64,000 nucleotides of DNA from Thioalkalivibrio versutus (GTDB lineage: Bacteria; Pseudomonadota; Gammaproteobacteria; Ectothiorhodospirales; Ectothiorhodospiraceae): contig NZ_MVAR01000018.1 in assembly GCF_001999325.1 (NCBI RefSeq), positions 104,594 through 168,593 of the forward strand, in the 5' to 3' direction. The position numbers and the translations under genes are program-made. Positions within the stretch are counted from its first letter, which is position 1, and each line of letters begins with the position of its first letter. Below, in pieces: positions 34,752 through 43,607 of the stretch. The notes beneath the pieces are model-generated. The model was not told where the DNA came from and made no database searches. It saw only the letters and a list, made by a program, of their open reading frames with translations.

Positions 34752-35501
34752 TTACTCGTCGGTCAGATCAATGATCGGGTCGTGCCATTCCAGCTGCGTG
34801 AGGTTCAGCTCGAACACGCGGCCGTCGGCCTCGTAGTCGAAGCGCACCGGCACATGGCGCAGCTCGCGGGCGAACCAGGCGGACAGGGCGACATCGCTGT
34901 CGTCCGTGCGGCGATCGATGCGGATGGTCTCGACCCGGCCGATCGGGGAGTCCATGGTCTCGCGCCCGGCGTATTCGAAGCGGTATTCGCGCAGGCGGTC
35001 GCGTTCCAGGGCCTGGATGGTTTCGCGGTCGCCTTCGCTGGACAGCTCGCCACTCTCCAGGCGTTGCATCATCAGGTACAGCGAGCCCAGGAAGTCCAGG
35101 GTCTGCGGCGGCACCTTGAGATCGAAGCGTTCGCCGTTGATGGTGCCGATCGCGCGGTTGGTCTCCCAGTCGAAGCGGGTCTCGACCTTGCGCTCGCGGC
35201 GCGGGGTGATCTGCTGGCTGCGCGATTGCACCAGCTGCAAATCGCCGTTTCGGTTGTTCATCAGGGCCTCGCGGCTCAGCTCGAAACGCCCGAGGATGCG
35301 CAGAAAGCCGGAGACATGGGCGTCCATCGCCATGCGGGTCTGCACGTCTTCGTGATTGAGGGTGATGCGCGCCTTGAGCGTGTTGCCCATGGCGTTCGCC
35401 TCGTAACTGGCGGTGTACGGCGGGATCGGGCTCAGGTCGCGCTCCGCAGCCGCGGGGGCGGCCAGCAGTGCCAGCAGCAGGGCGATTGCGAGTCGGAACA
35501 T
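34752..35501 (-). CDS. DUF3108 family exported protein
   Basis: Predicted periplasmic protein, 249 residues, with a cleavable signal (about 1-19, LLALLAAPAAAE). The remainder is a beta-rich DUF3108 domain (YTASYEANAMGNTLKARITL near 29-48 and the ending RVFELNLTQLEWHDP). The function of the family is not established. It is 7 bases downstream of purN and 5 bases before the dehydrogenase-like gene, so it is part of the purM-purN-DUF3108 transcription unit common in gammaproteobacteria. Confidence 0.88.
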   Translation of the reverse strand: MFRLAIALLLALLAAPAAAERDLSPIPPYTASYEANAMGNTLKARITLNHEDVQTRMAMDAHVSGFLRILGRFELSREALMNNRNGDLQLVQSRSQQITPRRERKVETRFDWETNRAIGTINGERFDLKVPPQTLDFLGSLYLMMQRLESGELSSEGDRETIQALERDRLREYRFEYAGRETMDSPIGRVETIRIDRRTDDSDVALSAWFARELRHVPVRFDYEADGRVFELNLTQLEWHDPIIDLTDE

Positions 35502-35508
35502 GGGGGTT

Positions 35509-36237
35509 CTAGCCGACCGGGTGCGGTGGGCGGCTCCGGGCGTCAGGGCCTGAAACATCGTGGGTGTCCTCGTCGAGTTGCAGCGGCGCCTCAAGCGGCG
35601 AGCCGTCGGCCTGCAGGATCCGCCCGGACCACTGAATTTCACCTGAACACACCCGGCGCACGGCCTCGGGGTACAGCCGGTGCTCGGCCCGTTGCACGCG
35701 GGCGGCCAGGGTGTCGGGCGTGTCGTTGGGGTCGACCGGCACGCGGGCCTGCATGATGACCGGGCCGCCGTCCAGCTCCGGGGTGACAAAGTGAACGCTG
35801 GCGCCGTGTTCGGGCTCGCCATCGGCCAGGGCGCGGGCATGGGTATCCAGACCACGGTACTTCGGCAACAGCGACGGGTGAATGTTCAGCATCCGACCGG
35901 TGAAGCGGTCCACAAAACCGGGGGTCAGGATGCGCATGAAGCCGGCCAGGATGACCAGGTCGGGGGCATAGTCCTCGATGGCGGTGGCCAGGTCGGCGTC
36001 AAAGGCCTCGCGCGAGGGGTAGTCGCGGTGGTTCAGTACCCGGTGCGGGATGTGATGCTGTTCGGCAAAGCCCAGCCCGGCGGCATCCGGGCGGTTGCTG
36101 ATGACGCCGACGACCTGCGCCGGGATGCGGTCCTGCTCGCAGGCCTCGATCAGTGCGCCGAGGTTGCTGCCACGCCCGGAGATCAGCACCACCAGGCGCT
36201 TCGGGGTCGCGGCCGATTGCCCGGCGGGGACGCTCAT
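35509..36237 (-). CDS. purN: Phosphoribosylglycinamide formyltransferase
   Basis: GAR transformylase of de novo purine synthesis, using 10-formyltetrahydrofolate. The protein has 242 residues, longer than the usual ~212, because of an Asp/Pro-rich C-terminal tail of about 30 residues. Family motifs: [15 protein letters not shown] near 17-31, then [21 protein letters not shown] with the catalytic Asn and His, and [17 protein letters not shown]. The start overlaps the purM stop by 4 bases (ATGA). Forms an operon with purM and the DUF3108 gene. Confidence 0.96.
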   Translation of the reverse strand: MSVPAGQSAATPKRLVVLISGRGSNLGALIEACEQDRIPAQVVGVISNRPDAAGLGFAEQHHIPHRVLNHRDYPSREAFDADLATAIEDYAPDLVILAGFMRILTPGFVDRFTGRMLNIHPSLLPKYRGLDTHARALADGEPEHGASVHFVTPELDGGPVIMQARVPVDPNDTPDTLAARVQRAEHRLYPEAVRRVCSGEIQWSGRILQADGSPLEAPLQLDEDTHDVSGPDARSRPPHPVG

Positions 36238-37244
36238 GCGGCGGCGTAGGAGACGCTTGGCTGGTAGTCCTCGCGTTCCTGGATCACGCCGATCGGCCAG
36301 CTGCGGATGCCGGCGCGGGCCAGCTGCGAGCTGGCGGCCTCGACCCGGTCCTCGGGGAGGATCACGGTCATGCCGATGCCGCAATTGAAGGTGCGCAGCA
36401 TCTCCTCGTCGGCGATGTCGCCGGCCTGCTGCAGCCACTGGAACACCGGCGGGCGCGCCCAGCTGTCCGGGTCGATGCGCGCCCCCAGGGTATCCGGCAG
36501 CACGCGCGGAATATTCTCGGTCAGACCACCGCCGGTGATATGCGCCATCGCGTGCACCGGGAACTGCTGCAGCAGCTCCAGCAGCGGGCGTACGTAGATC
36601 CGGGTGGGGGCCATCAGCGCCTCGCCGAGGGAGACCCCGTCGGCGCCCGGCAACGGGGCGTCCAGGCCGGCGCCGGAGTGTTCCAGCACGCGGCGGATCA
36701 GGGAATAGCCGTTGGAGTGGGGCCCGCTGGCCTCCAGGCCCAGGACCACATCGCCCGCGGTGACCCGGCTGCCGTCGATCAGGGCGGCCTTCTCGGCGAT
36801 CCCGACCGCGAAGCCGGCCACGTCGTAGTCCTCGCCCTGGTACATCCCGGGCATCTCGGCCGTCTCGCCGCCGACGTCGGCGGCGATGTCCACGTCCAGG
36901 TGGCCGGTGGCGTAGTAGTCGAGGAAAAACAGCGGCTCGGCGCCCTGGACCACGATGTCGTTCACGCACATCGCGACCAGGTCGATGCCGATGCTGTCGT
37001 GACGACCGGTCTCCTGGGCCAGGCGCAGCTTGGTGCCGACGCCGTCGGTGCCGGAGACCAGAACCGGCTGCTTGTAGCGATCCATCGGCAGCTCGAACAG
37101 GGCGCCGAAGCCCCCCAGTCCGGCCATGACGCCGGGACGCCGGGTGCGCGCCGCGTGCGGCTTGATGCGTTCGACCAGTTCGGCACCGGCCTCGATGTCG
37201 ACACCGGCCTCGCGGTAGGTCAGGCCTGAACGGGATTCGGACAT
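36234..37244 (-). CDS. purM: Phosphoribosylformylglycinamidine cyclo-ligase
   Basis: AIR synthetase of purine synthesis, 336 residues, starting [20 protein letters not shown]. Motifs include [11 protein letters not shown] and [19 protein letters not shown], plus [16 protein letters not shown]. The frame is open about 190 bases further upstream, but this ATG begins the family N-terminus. A strong promoter lies 54 bases before it. First gene of the purM-purN-DUF3108 unit and divergent from the DUF2066 gene, the standard arrangement in this class. Confidence 0.97.
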   Translation of the reverse strand: MSESRSGLTYREAGVDIEAGAELVERIKPHAARTRRPGVMAGLGGFGALFELPMDRYKQPVLVSGTDGVGTKLRLAQETGRHDSIGIDLVAMCVNDIVVQGAEPLFFLDYYATGHLDVDIAADVGGETAEMPGMYQGEDYDVAGFAVGIAEKAALIDGSRVTAGDVVLGLEASGPHSNGYSLIRRVLEHSGAGLDAPLPGADGVSLGEALMAPTRIYVRPLLELLQQFPVHAMAHITGGGLTENIPRVLPDTLGARIDPDSWARPPVFQWLQQAGDIADEEMLRTFNCGIGMTVILPEDRVEAASSQLARAGIRSWPIGVIQEREDYQPSVSYAAA

Positions 37245-37297
37245 GGGTTCCCCGATGTTTGATGACCGCGCGCTGCGGCGGTCTCGCAGAACCCGGC

Positions 37298-37326
37298 ATG
37301 GTAGCGAGCCGGGTGCGGGCGTGCAA
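37298..37326 (-). promoter_or_regulatory. Promoter of purM-purN
   Basis: Reading leftward, TTGCAC (37321-37326), a 17-base spacer and TACCAT (37298-37303) lie 54 bases before the purM start. The hexamers and spacing resemble those found before rpmB. No PurR-type operator (ACGCAA-like palindrome) is obvious. Confidence 0.7.
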
Positions 37327-37390
37327 AGAAGACGGTCCGGCCCGGGCCGCATTTGGCCGCTTTCCTCAGGGACTTCGGCGCGGTGGCCTG

Positions 37391-37399
37391 TGGTATTTT
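37391..37399 (+). promoter_or_regulatory. Possible extended -10 box for the DUF2066 operon
   Basis: TGGTATTTT matches the extended -10 form TGnTATnnT about 30 bases before the start codon; the -35 position is weak. Confidence 0.35.
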
Positions 37400-37429
37400 G
37401 TGGCGCTTGTCGAACAATTGAACGCAACC

Positions 37430-38461
37430 ATGTCACCGCACCCCCGAACGCATTCGCGCCTGGCTATGCTGCTGGGTCTTTTCCTCCTCGTGCTGACCCC
37501 GGCGGCCGCAGCCGGTGGCCCGGTGGTGGTGACGGTCACGGCCGAGGACGAGTCCACGGCCCTGGAGCAGGGCCTGGAACAGGCGCTGGTGCGTCTGGCC
37601 GGGCTGCGCTCGGAGCCGGTACTGGAACTGGTCGAGGCGTTGCTGGACGCCCGTGACGACGCGGGCTGGATCGCGGCCCTGGAACGCCGGCAGCAGGTCG
37701 AGGACGATTCCTACCGCCTGGAGTTCGACCGCTTCCGTCTGCGCACCGCGCTGCGCGATGCCGGGGTGCCATCCGTGCTCGGGGAGCGTCCGGGGCTGCT
37801 GGTGTGGGCCGTCCACGAGCGGGGCGGGCAGCGCGAACTGCTCGGGGATGCCGTGGACGGTCCGGGCATTCTCTCCGCGCTGGGGGATCTGGCCGCGGCG
37901 CGCGACATGCCGCTTTTGTTCCCCCTGGGCGACCTTCAGGACCGCCGCGCGGCCCAGCCGTCCGACATTGTCGGCGGCGTGACCGAGCCGCTGGTGGAGG
38001 CGGCGCGTCGCTACGACGCCGATGGCGTCGTGCTGCTGCATGTGCGCGAGACCACGAGCGGGGCGGAGGCGCGGGCGATTGCCGTGCACGATGGCCGCGA
38101 ATATCGCAGCGCGGCGAGCGGGGAGGATCCCGGTACTGCGGCGCACGACGCGGTGGCGCGAGGGCTGGATCAGGTGGCCGAACGCCTGGCGCGGGTGGCG
38201 GCCGAGCCGGAATGGCTGCGTCTGGGCTTTGCCGGGGTTCAGGGCTATGGGGCCTTCGAGCGCCTGCGCGCCGAGCTGACGCGGTTGCAGGCGGTGGAGA
38301 CCGCGCGCCTGGATTCCCTGGCCGGCGATAGCGTGGTGCTGCAGGTCCGTACTGGACTCGAGCAGGACGATCTGATCGATCTGCTGCGTGGCTCCGGCTT
38401 CGCGCGGGCCGAGACGCCCGAGGACGCCGCCGGTGCCGATGCCTGGCTGGACCGGCGCTAA
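37430..38461 (+). CDS. DUF2066 domain exported protein
   Basis: Predicted periplasmic protein of 343 residues with a signal peptide (about 10-29, [18 protein letters not shown]). It contains the DUF2066 domain (about 30-230, from [20 protein letters not shown]), a family of unknown function almost always found beside purM. Leu/Ala/Arg-rich helical segments predominate. Its stop is 36 bases before the CDP-alcohol transferase gene and it begins a four-gene unit ending with hda. Confidence 0.88.
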   Translation: MSPHPRTHSRLAMLLGLFLLVLTPAAAAGGPVVVTVTAEDESTALEQGLEQALVRLAGLRSEPVLELVEALLDARDDAGWIAALERRQQVEDDSYRLEFDRFRLRTALRDAGVPSVLGERPGLLVWAVHERGGQRELLGDAVDGPGILSALGDLAAARDMPLLFPLGDLQDRRAAQPSDIVGGVTEPLVEAARRYDADGVVLLHVRETTSGAEARAIAVHDGREYRSAASGEDPGTAAHDAVARGLDQVAERLARVAAEPEWLRLGFAGVQGYGAFERLRAELTRLQAVETARLDSLAGDSVVLQVRTGLEQDDLIDLLRGSGFARAETPEDAAGADAWLDRR

Positions 38462-38497
38462 TCCGCGCCGGTCTCGGTTCGCGCCCACTTTCATCGA

Positions 38498-39088
38498 ATG
38501 TTCCCTCGCCACCAGATCCCCAACGCCGTCACCATTGGCCGGATCGCGCTGATTCCGCCGATCGTGTGGTTGCTGGCGCTGGAGTACTACGTGGTGGCGG
38601 TGGTGCTGCTGACGATCGCCGGGCTGAGTGATGCCCTGGATGGCTGGCTGGTGCGGCGCTACGGCTGGCACACGCGGCTCGGGGCCTGGCTGGACCCGGC
38701 GGCGGACAAGCTGCTGATGCTGGGGGTCTACGTCGCGGTGACGCTGTCCGGGCTACTGCCGTTGTGGCTGCTGGTGCTGGTGGTCGGGCGGGATGTCTGG
38801 CTGACCGTGGGCTCCGCGTTGTATCGGGTGTTCGTGGGCCCGCTGGCCATCCGGCCGCTGCTGATCAGCAAGGTGAACACCTTTTTGCAGATCACGCTGG
38901 TACTGGTCGCCATCGTGAAGGTCGGTCTGCTGGCGCTGGATCCGATCTGGGTGCAACTGCTGGTGATCGTCGTGGCCTTCACCACCGTGGCCAGCGGGCT
39001 GGCCTATACCGTGCAATGGGGGTTTTATGCCTGGCGTCACCTGCACGGACACACGAATCCGGCAGGGACCTCGGGGAGGACGCCATGA
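38498..39088 (+). CDS. CDP-alcohol phosphatidyltransferase, PgsA-like
   Basis: Small integral-membrane enzyme of 196 residues that condenses CDP-diacylglycerol with an alcohol, possibly forming phosphatidylglycerol phosphate. The family signature spans Asp45-Asp70: D48 and G49, then R53, G62, D66 and D70 in the DGxx(A)R...GxxxDxxxD pattern, with Val instead of Ala at position 52. Four or five membrane helices are visible. The substrate alcohol is uncertain; the neighbourhood of DUF2066 and PerM is standard for this paralogue in gammaproteobacteria, distinct from the main pgsA near uvrC. Overlaps the PerM gene by 4 bases. Confidence 0.9.
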   Translation: MFPRHQIPNAVTIGRIALIPPIVWLLALEYYVVAVVLLTIAGLSDALDGWLVRRYGWHTRLGAWLDPAADKLLMLGVYVAVTLSGLLPLWLLVLVVGRDVWLTVGSALYRVFVGPLAIRPLLISKVNTFLQITLVLVAIVKVGLLALDPIWVQLLVIVVAFTTVASGLAYTVQWGFYAWRHLHGHTNPAGTSGRTP

Positions 39089-40203
39089 ATCCGGATACCC
39101 GCGACCATGTCTGGCCGCTTTCGGCCGCCCCTCTGGCTGCCCTGGTTGGGCTGCTGGTCCTTGGCGGAGCGCTGTACCTGCTGGCGCCCATCCTCACGCC
39201 CTTCGTCGCAGCCCTGCTGATCGGCTACCTGTTCAACCCGCTGGTGACCCGGCTGGTTGCGCGCACGGGGCGCTCGCGCACCCTGGCGACCGTGGTGATC
39301 TTCCTGCTGGTGATGCTGGGGTTGGCGGCGCTGATCCTGATCCTGATCCCGCTGGCGATCGCCCAGTTCGAGCGGCTTACGCTGGCGATGCCGCAAATCC
39401 TCGGCTGGTTCGACGATCAGGTGCGCCCGCGGCTGGAGGATCTGGCCGGGGATTCCCTGCCGCCGCTGGATGCCAGCGCGCTGCAGGGGCTGGTGGCCGA
39501 CCACTGGCGCGAGGCCGGCGGGCTGGCCGGGGGCGTGCTGCAATGGATCGGCAGCTCGACCGGCGCGCTGGTGCTGGGGGTGCTTAACGTGGTGCTGATC
39601 CCGGTGGTGAGCTTCTATCTGCTGCGCGACTGGCCGCGGCTGCTGGACGGCCTGCGGGATCTACTGCCGCAGGCCTGGCGCCCGGCGGTGCTGACCTTCG
39701 CCGCGGAGTCGGACGAGACCCTGGGGGCCTTCCTGCGCGGGCAGTTGCTGGTGATGCTGGCGCTTGGCCTGTTCTACGCCGTCACCTTGACCGTGGTGGG
39801 CGTGGAGATGGGGCTGGCGATCGGCCTGATCGCGGGGCTGGTGAGCTTCATTCCCTACGTCGGCGTGATCGTTGGCGTGTTGCTGGCCACCGCCGCGGCG
39901 CTGGTGCAGGGCGACGGCTGGAGCCTGCTGCTGATCGTGCTGGTGATCTTCGCCATTGCCCAGGTGCTGGAGTCCATGGTCCTGACGCCCTGGCTGGTGG
40001 GGGACCGTACCGGGCTGCACCCGGTCGCGGTGATCTTTGCCGTACTGGCGGGCGGCCAGCTGTTCGGGTTCTTCGGCGTGCTGCTGGCGTTGCCGGTGGC
40101 GGCGGTCCTGGCCGTGGGTGTGCGCCATACCCTGGCGCACTACCGGCGGCTGAATGCGGGGGATGCGCCCGCGGATGCGGATACAGGGGGCGGAGGCTCA
40201 TGA
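39085..40203 (+). CDS. AI-2E family transporter (PerM-like), copy B
   Basis: A 372-residue inner-membrane protein of the AI-2E/PerM family, with about eight predicted helices and a soluble segment around 95-155. Family landmarks are LIGYLFNPLVTRLV near 46-59 and a late VSFIPYVGVIVGVL stretch. The ATG overlaps the end of the phosphatidyltransferase gene, and the last 4 bases overlap hda. This is the copy at the usual gammaproteobacterial position between the phosphatidyltransferase and hda; the other copy in the window belongs to the LysR operon. Transported substance unknown. Confidence 0.93.
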   Translation: MNPDTRDHVWPLSAAPLAALVGLLVLGGALYLLAPILTPFVAALLIGYLFNPLVTRLVARTGRSRTLATVVIFLLVMLGLAALILILIPLAIAQFERLTLAMPQILGWFDDQVRPRLEDLAGDSLPPLDASALQGLVADHWREAGGLAGGVLQWIGSSTGALVLGVLNVVLIPVVSFYLLRDWPRLLDGLRDLLPQAWRPAVLTFAAESDETLGAFLRGQLLVMLALGLFYAVTLTVVGVEMGLAIGLIAGLVSFIPYVGVIVGVLLATAAALVQGDGWSLLLIVLVIFAIAQVLESMVLTPWLVGDRTGLHPVAVIFAVLAGGQLFGFFGVLLALPVAAVLAVGVRHTLAHYRRLNAGDAPADADTGGGGS

Positions 40204-40937
40204 CGACGGGGCGGCAGGGCGGCAATGCTGCGCCGCAGCGCCAGCTCCCGCTGGATTTGCGCCTGCGCGACGCCTCGCGCTTTGCCAGCTTCTATCCGGG
40301 CGGCAACCGCCTCGCGCGGGACGCGGTGGAGGCCCTCTCGATCGGGACCGGGATAACCGAGCCACAGATCCTGTTGCACGGCCCGGCGGGCCTGGGCAAG
40401 ACCCATCTGCTGCAGGCCGCCTGCCATCAGGGCCACGAACGCGGCGAACCCGTGGCCTATCTGCCGCTGGCCGAACTGGTGACCGCGCCGCCGCTGGCGG
40501 TGCTGGATGGGCTGGAGCGGGCCCGCCTGGTTGCGCTGGACGATCTCGACGCGGTGGTCGGGCAGGGCGATTGGGACGAGGCCCTGTTCGGGCTGCTGAA
40601 TCGACTTCGCGATGGCGGCTGCCGGGTGCTGCTGGCGGCCGCGCACGCGCCGGACGGGCTGGGCAGTCGCCTGCCGGATCTGACCTCGCGCCTCGCCTGG
40701 GGGCCGGTGTTCCGCATACAGGCGCCGGAGGAGGAGGATCTCAAACGCATCCTCGCCCAGCGCGCGGTGCTGCGCGGGCTGGAGCTGCCGGAGGCGGTGG
40801 CCGAATACCTGCTGCGCCACTACCGCCGCGACCTGGTGGCGCTACTGGAGCTGCTGGACCGCCTGGACCTGGCCGCCCTGGCCGAGCAGCGGCGCCTGAC
40901 CATCCCCTTCGTCCGCGACCAGCTCGCGCGTTTCTGA
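40200..40937 (+). CDS. hda: DnaA regulatory inactivator Hda
   Basis: AAA+ DnaA paralogue of 245 residues that, bound to the sliding clamp, stimulates DnaA-ATP hydrolysis and prevents re-initiation. The clamp-binding motif QLPLDL is at 15-20, Walker A GPAGLGKT at 61-68, and the Walker B-like ALDDLDAVVG follows. There is no DNA-binding domain IV, as expected. Last gene of the DUF2066-phosphatidyltransferase-PerM-hda operon; it converges on an inverted-repeat-bounded intergenic segment. Confidence 0.93.
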   Translation: MTTGRQGGNAAPQRQLPLDLRLRDASRFASFYPGGNRLARDAVEALSIGTGITEPQILLHGPAGLGKTHLLQAACHQGHERGEPVAYLPLAELVTAPPLAVLDGLERARLVALDDLDAVVGQGDWDEALFGLLNRLRDGGCRVLLAAAHAPDGLGSRLPDLTSRLAWGPVFRIQAPEEEDLKRILAQRAVLRGLELPEAVAEYLLRHYRRDLVALLELLDRLDLAALAEQRRLTIPFVRDQLARF

Positions 40938-40946
40938 TCGTCACCC

Positions 40947-41266
40947 CGAAGCGCACGCAGAAGGGCAAGGGCGATTCACAGGCAGAAGGGAAGGGCAGAA
41001 GAACGGAATTATTGCTTGGAGTCGATCGCCCGGAACGCCATCGCGGTGTGCAGTGCCCCGCCCATGTCCGTCATCCCGGACACCGCGCAGCGGTGATCCG
41101 GGATCTGGTTGTCCTGCGCCGGAGATCCCGGCTCTGCGCTGCGCTCCGGCCGCCGGGATGACCGGCAACGGAGGCGGCAGCCCTGAAGGTCCTTGCGCCC
41201 GCGGCGCCCCATCCAGAACCGCCTTATTTCCTGTGAGACGCCCTTGCCCTTCTGCGTGCGCTTCGT
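40947..41266. repeat. 320-base segment bounded by perfect 27-base inverted repeats
   Basis: The left arm (40947-40973) begins CGAAGCGCACGCAGAAGG and the right arm (41240-41266) is its exact reverse complement; a further CACAGG is shared a few bases inward on both arms. The segment fills the 343-base gap between the convergent hda and DUF2069 genes and encloses a second palindromic repeat. No coding potential is seen. It may be a non-autonomous mobile element or a composite palindromic repeat, and it can form a long stem that stops transcription from both sides. Confidence 0.7.
41069..41163. repeat. Palindromic intergenic repeat, type A, copy 1
   Basis: Begins CGTCATCCCGGACACCGCG and ends CCGCCGGGATGAC, with internal GATCCGGGATCT and AGATCCCGG arms. 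The same unit recurs at 60172-60273, so it is a dispersed REP-like family. Confidence 0.8.
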
Positions 41267-41280
41267 GGTGGATGGAAAAG

Positions 41281-41637
41281 TCAGGAAGCCATCTGACGGG
41301 CGCGGCGGGCGTCCAGCTTGACGTAGAGCAGGCAGCCGGCGAACCAGGCGAGGCTGGCGGTGGTCATCAGCACGCCGTAGAGTCGGGCGTCCGCCGCGGC
41401 GGCCAGCGTGATACCGAGGGTGATGTAGGCCAGCGCCAGCAGGCTGGACCAGGCGTGGGTGTAGCGGCGTCCGTGCAGCATGCCGCGCAGCGGGAACATC
41501 AGCGGCAGGACCAGCACGACCAGCGCCACGGCGATCGGCACGATCTCCGGCGGGTCGATCCAGGTCGTCCAGATCAGGATCACGCCCAGCAGGCCGAAGT
41601 AGGCGATCAGCGCCAGCGCGCGGGCCGCGAGGATCAT
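41281..41637 (-). CDS. DUF2069 family membrane protein
   Basis: Small inner-membrane protein of 118 residues with four hydrophobic segments (about 5-24, 32-50, 64-82 and 90-106) characteristic of DUF2069. No function is known. It starts within the end of wrbA and is the last gene of the arsC-wrbA-DUF2069 unit, a common gammaproteobacterial order. It stops 14 bases from the inverted-repeat segment. Confidence 0.85.
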   Translation of the reverse strand: MILAARALALIAYFGLLGVILIWTTWIDPPEIVPIAVALVVLVLPLMFPLRGMLHGRRYTHAWSSLLALAYITLGITLAAAADARLYGVLMTTASLAWFAGCLLYVKLDARRARQMAS

Positions 41638-42245
41638 GCGTCGTCTCCGGCCTGGAGCCGCAGGGCAATGCGGCCGACGCGTTCGCCCAGCGCGCCGGCA
41701 ATGCGCTGCTCGTCGCGCGTGACCGGGTGTTCGCCCTGCCCCCCCGCGACGTGGCTGGCGCCATAGGGCGAGCCGCCGCTCGTGGTGGTGCTCAGTTCCG
41801 GCACGGTGTAGGGCAAGCCCACCCACAGCATCCCCTGGTGGATCAGCGGCATGGCCATCGTCAGCAGGGTGGTCTCCTGCCCGCCATGCTGGGTAGCCGT
41901 GCTGGTGAACAGCCCGAACGGCCGATCCACCAGCCCGCCGCTCGCCCAGAGACCGCTGGTGCCATCAAGGAAGTGTTTCAGCGGCGCGGCCATGTTGCCG
42001 AAGCGAGTGGGCGACCCCATCACCAGCCCGGCGCATTCTTCGAGGTCGCGGGTCTCCGCGTAGGGCGGGCCGTCGGCGGGGACCGCCGGGGCGTCGCCGG
42101 TGATGTTGGTGCTCACCGGCGGTACGGTGCGCACGCGGGCGACCGCACCGGCGCGCTCCACGCCACTGGCCACGTGGCGGGCCAGTTCTGCCGTCGCCCC
42201 ATAACGGCTGTAGTACAGCACGAGGATCTCGGGGGCGGCGCTCAC
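41634..42245 (-). CDS. wrbA: NAD(P)H:quinone oxidoreductase, WrbA
   Basis: Flavodoxin-fold FMN enzyme that reduces quinones by two electrons, limiting redox cycling. The 203-residue sequence shows the flavodoxin start ILVLYYSRYGATAELA at 7-22, GLVMGSPTRFGNMAAPLKHF near 73-92, and GSPYGASHVAGG near 160-171, which carries the WrbA-type tail. It begins with GTG overlapping the arsC stop by 4 bases, and ends overlapping the DUF2069 gene. Confidence 0.94.
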   Translation of the reverse strand: MSAAPEILVLYYSRYGATAELARHVASGVERAGAVARVRTVPPVSTNITGDAPAVPADGPPYAETRDLEECAGLVMGSPTRFGNMAAPLKHFLDGTSGLWASGGLVDRPFGLFTSTATQHGGQETTLLTMAMPLIHQGMLWVGLPYTVPELSTTTSGGSPYGASHVAGGQGEHPVTRDEQRIAGALGERVGRIALRLQAGDDA

Positions 42246-42598
42246 GACAGGATCTCCAGGACCTGTTCCGGCGGGCGCCCGATACGGGCGACGTCGCCGT
42301 GGACGAGGATGGGGCGCTCGATCAGTTTCGGGTGCTGGACCATGGTCTGGATCAGCGCCTCGTCGTCCATCTCGGCATCCTTCAGGCCCAGCTCGCGGTA
42401 CTCCGCCTCGCCGGTGCGCAGAAGGTCGCGTGGCGCAATGCCGAGCTTGTCCACGATCGCGCGCAGGGTGGCCGCGTCCGGCGGGGTCTTCAGGTATTCG
42501 ACGATCTGCGGTTCCACGCCCTGTTCGCGCAGCAGCGCCAGGGTCGCACGCGACTTGCTGCAGCGCGGGTTGTGGTACAGCGTAGGGGCATCGGACAT
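42242..42598 (-). CDS. arsC: Arsenate reductase, glutaredoxin-dependent ArsC family
   Basis: Small ArsC/Spx-fold protein of 118 residues with Cys13 in YHNPRCSKSRATL and the arginine-containing LIERPILV near 92-99, matching the three-Arg anion site of the E. coli-type enzyme. No arsenite efflux pump or ArsR is nearby, so a general stress role is possible. The product of this stand-alone locus, common with wrbA, is usually annotated ArsC. First gene of the unit; divergent from the acylphosphatase gene with 23 bases between. Confidence 0.88.
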   Translation of the reverse strand: MSDAPTLYHNPRCSKSRATLALLREQGVEPQIVEYLKTPPDAATLRAIVDKLGIAPRDLLRTGEAEYRELGLKDAEMDDEALIQTMVQHPKLIERPILVHGDVARIGRPPEQVLEILS

Positions 42599-42621
42599 GA
42601 ATCCACTCCGGAGGACGACAA

Positions 42622-42912
42622 ATGACGGAGACCAATGATAACCATGCCCGCCGCTGGCGTGTGAGCGGCCAGGTACAGGGCGTGTTCTTCCGCGCGTCCA
42701 CCCGCGACGAGGCGCAACGCCTGCACCTGACCGGTTATGCCCGCAACGAACCGGACGGCAGCGTCGAGGTGCTGGCCGTGGGTCCGCGCAAGGCACTGGA
42801 CGCGCTGGAGGAGTGGCTGGCGGACGGCCCGCGTATGGCGCGGGTCGACGCGGTTGAGGCCGAGGAGTTGCCGCCGCCCGACCCGGCGCCGGGAGACTTC
42901 TCCACCGGTTGA
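42622..42912 (+). CDS. acyP: Acylphosphatase
   Basis: Hydrolyses acyl phosphates. The 96-residue protein has the ferredoxin-like fold signature VSGQVQGVFFRASTRDEA with catalytic Arg24 and Asn42 (GYARNEPDGSVEV). An acidic-Pro tail of about 12 residues follows the domain. Divergent from arsC, and its end faces the lipoprotein gene 12 bases away. Confidence 0.95.
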   Translation: MTETNDNHARRWRVSGQVQGVFFRASTRDEAQRLHLTGYARNEPDGSVEVLAVGPRKALDALEEWLADGPRMARVDAVEAEELPPPDPAPGDFSTG

Positions 42913-42924
42913 CCCGATGGCGCG

Positions 42925-43539
42925 TCAGTAGCGCCGCAGCGGGCGGCCCGGTGGCGGAATGACCTGGACGAAGGCACGCACGTCGCGCAGCCGGTGTGGC
43001 CCGTCCGAACGAATGCGGGACTCGGCCCCCTGCATCCAGTCGCCGTCCCAGGCGACGCGTGCGGCCCCGGTGCGGGAATGGCGCGGCAGGTCGATCAGCA
43101 AGAGGCCGTCTTCATAGGCGACGTCGAGCTCGCTGCGATAGCGCTCGGCGTGGACCTCGATGCTGCGGGTCTCGCCATTGGCAAGGGTAAAGCTTGTCGG
43201 CTCCAGCGCCTGTTCGCGACCGCCGATGCTCAGGGTCCCGCCGCGCAGGCTGACGCGGATCAGGTCCCCCGGCAGTCCCGCATCGCCGCTGCGGATCGCG
43301 GCGACCTGCGCCGCCCGTTCGGCCGCCAGCGCCGCCTCTTGCTCGGCCTCCGCCTGCAGGCGCGCCTCGCGCGCCTTCTGCACCGACTCCCAGGCGCGGA
43401 TGGCCTCGACACGCTCGGCCTCGCCCATCGTGCCCCACTGTTCCTCGCTTACCCCGTAGATCCGCGGGCTGCAGGCGGCCAGAAGCAGCACCATGGATGC
43501 GGCTGCCAAGGGGAGCATTCGATGAAGGGTTTCGGCCAT
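42925..43539 (-). CDS. Predicted lipoprotein with Ala/Glu-rich coiled segment
   Basis: Exported lipoprotein of 204 residues: a signal peptide ends in LLLAAC with Cys23 as the lipidation site. A helical Ala/Glu/Arg-rich segment (about 45-90) is followed by a beta-rich C-terminal domain (about 95-195). The upstream start MAETLHRM is used here; an ATG 7 codons later (MLPLAAAS) would also give a good signal. I recognise no family. It is downstream of the SLC13-type carrier gene with 68 bases between and may be co-transcribed. Confidence 0.8.
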   Translation of the reverse strand: MAETLHRMLPLAAASMVLLLAACSPRIYGVSEEQWGTMGEAERVEAIRAWESVQKAREARLQAEAEQEAALAAERAAQVAAIRSGDAGLPGDLIRVSLRGGTLSIGGREQALEPTSFTLANGETRSIEVHAERYRSELDVAYEDGLLLIDLPRHSRTGAARVAWDGDWMQGAESRIRSDGPHRLRDVRAFVQVIPPPGRPLRRY

Positions 43540-43607
43540 ATCGGGTTCCGGTGCAGGGGCGCTGCCGCCAGTCTCTCCGTCCAGGCTGTATCGGGGCTGA
43601 ACCGGGC

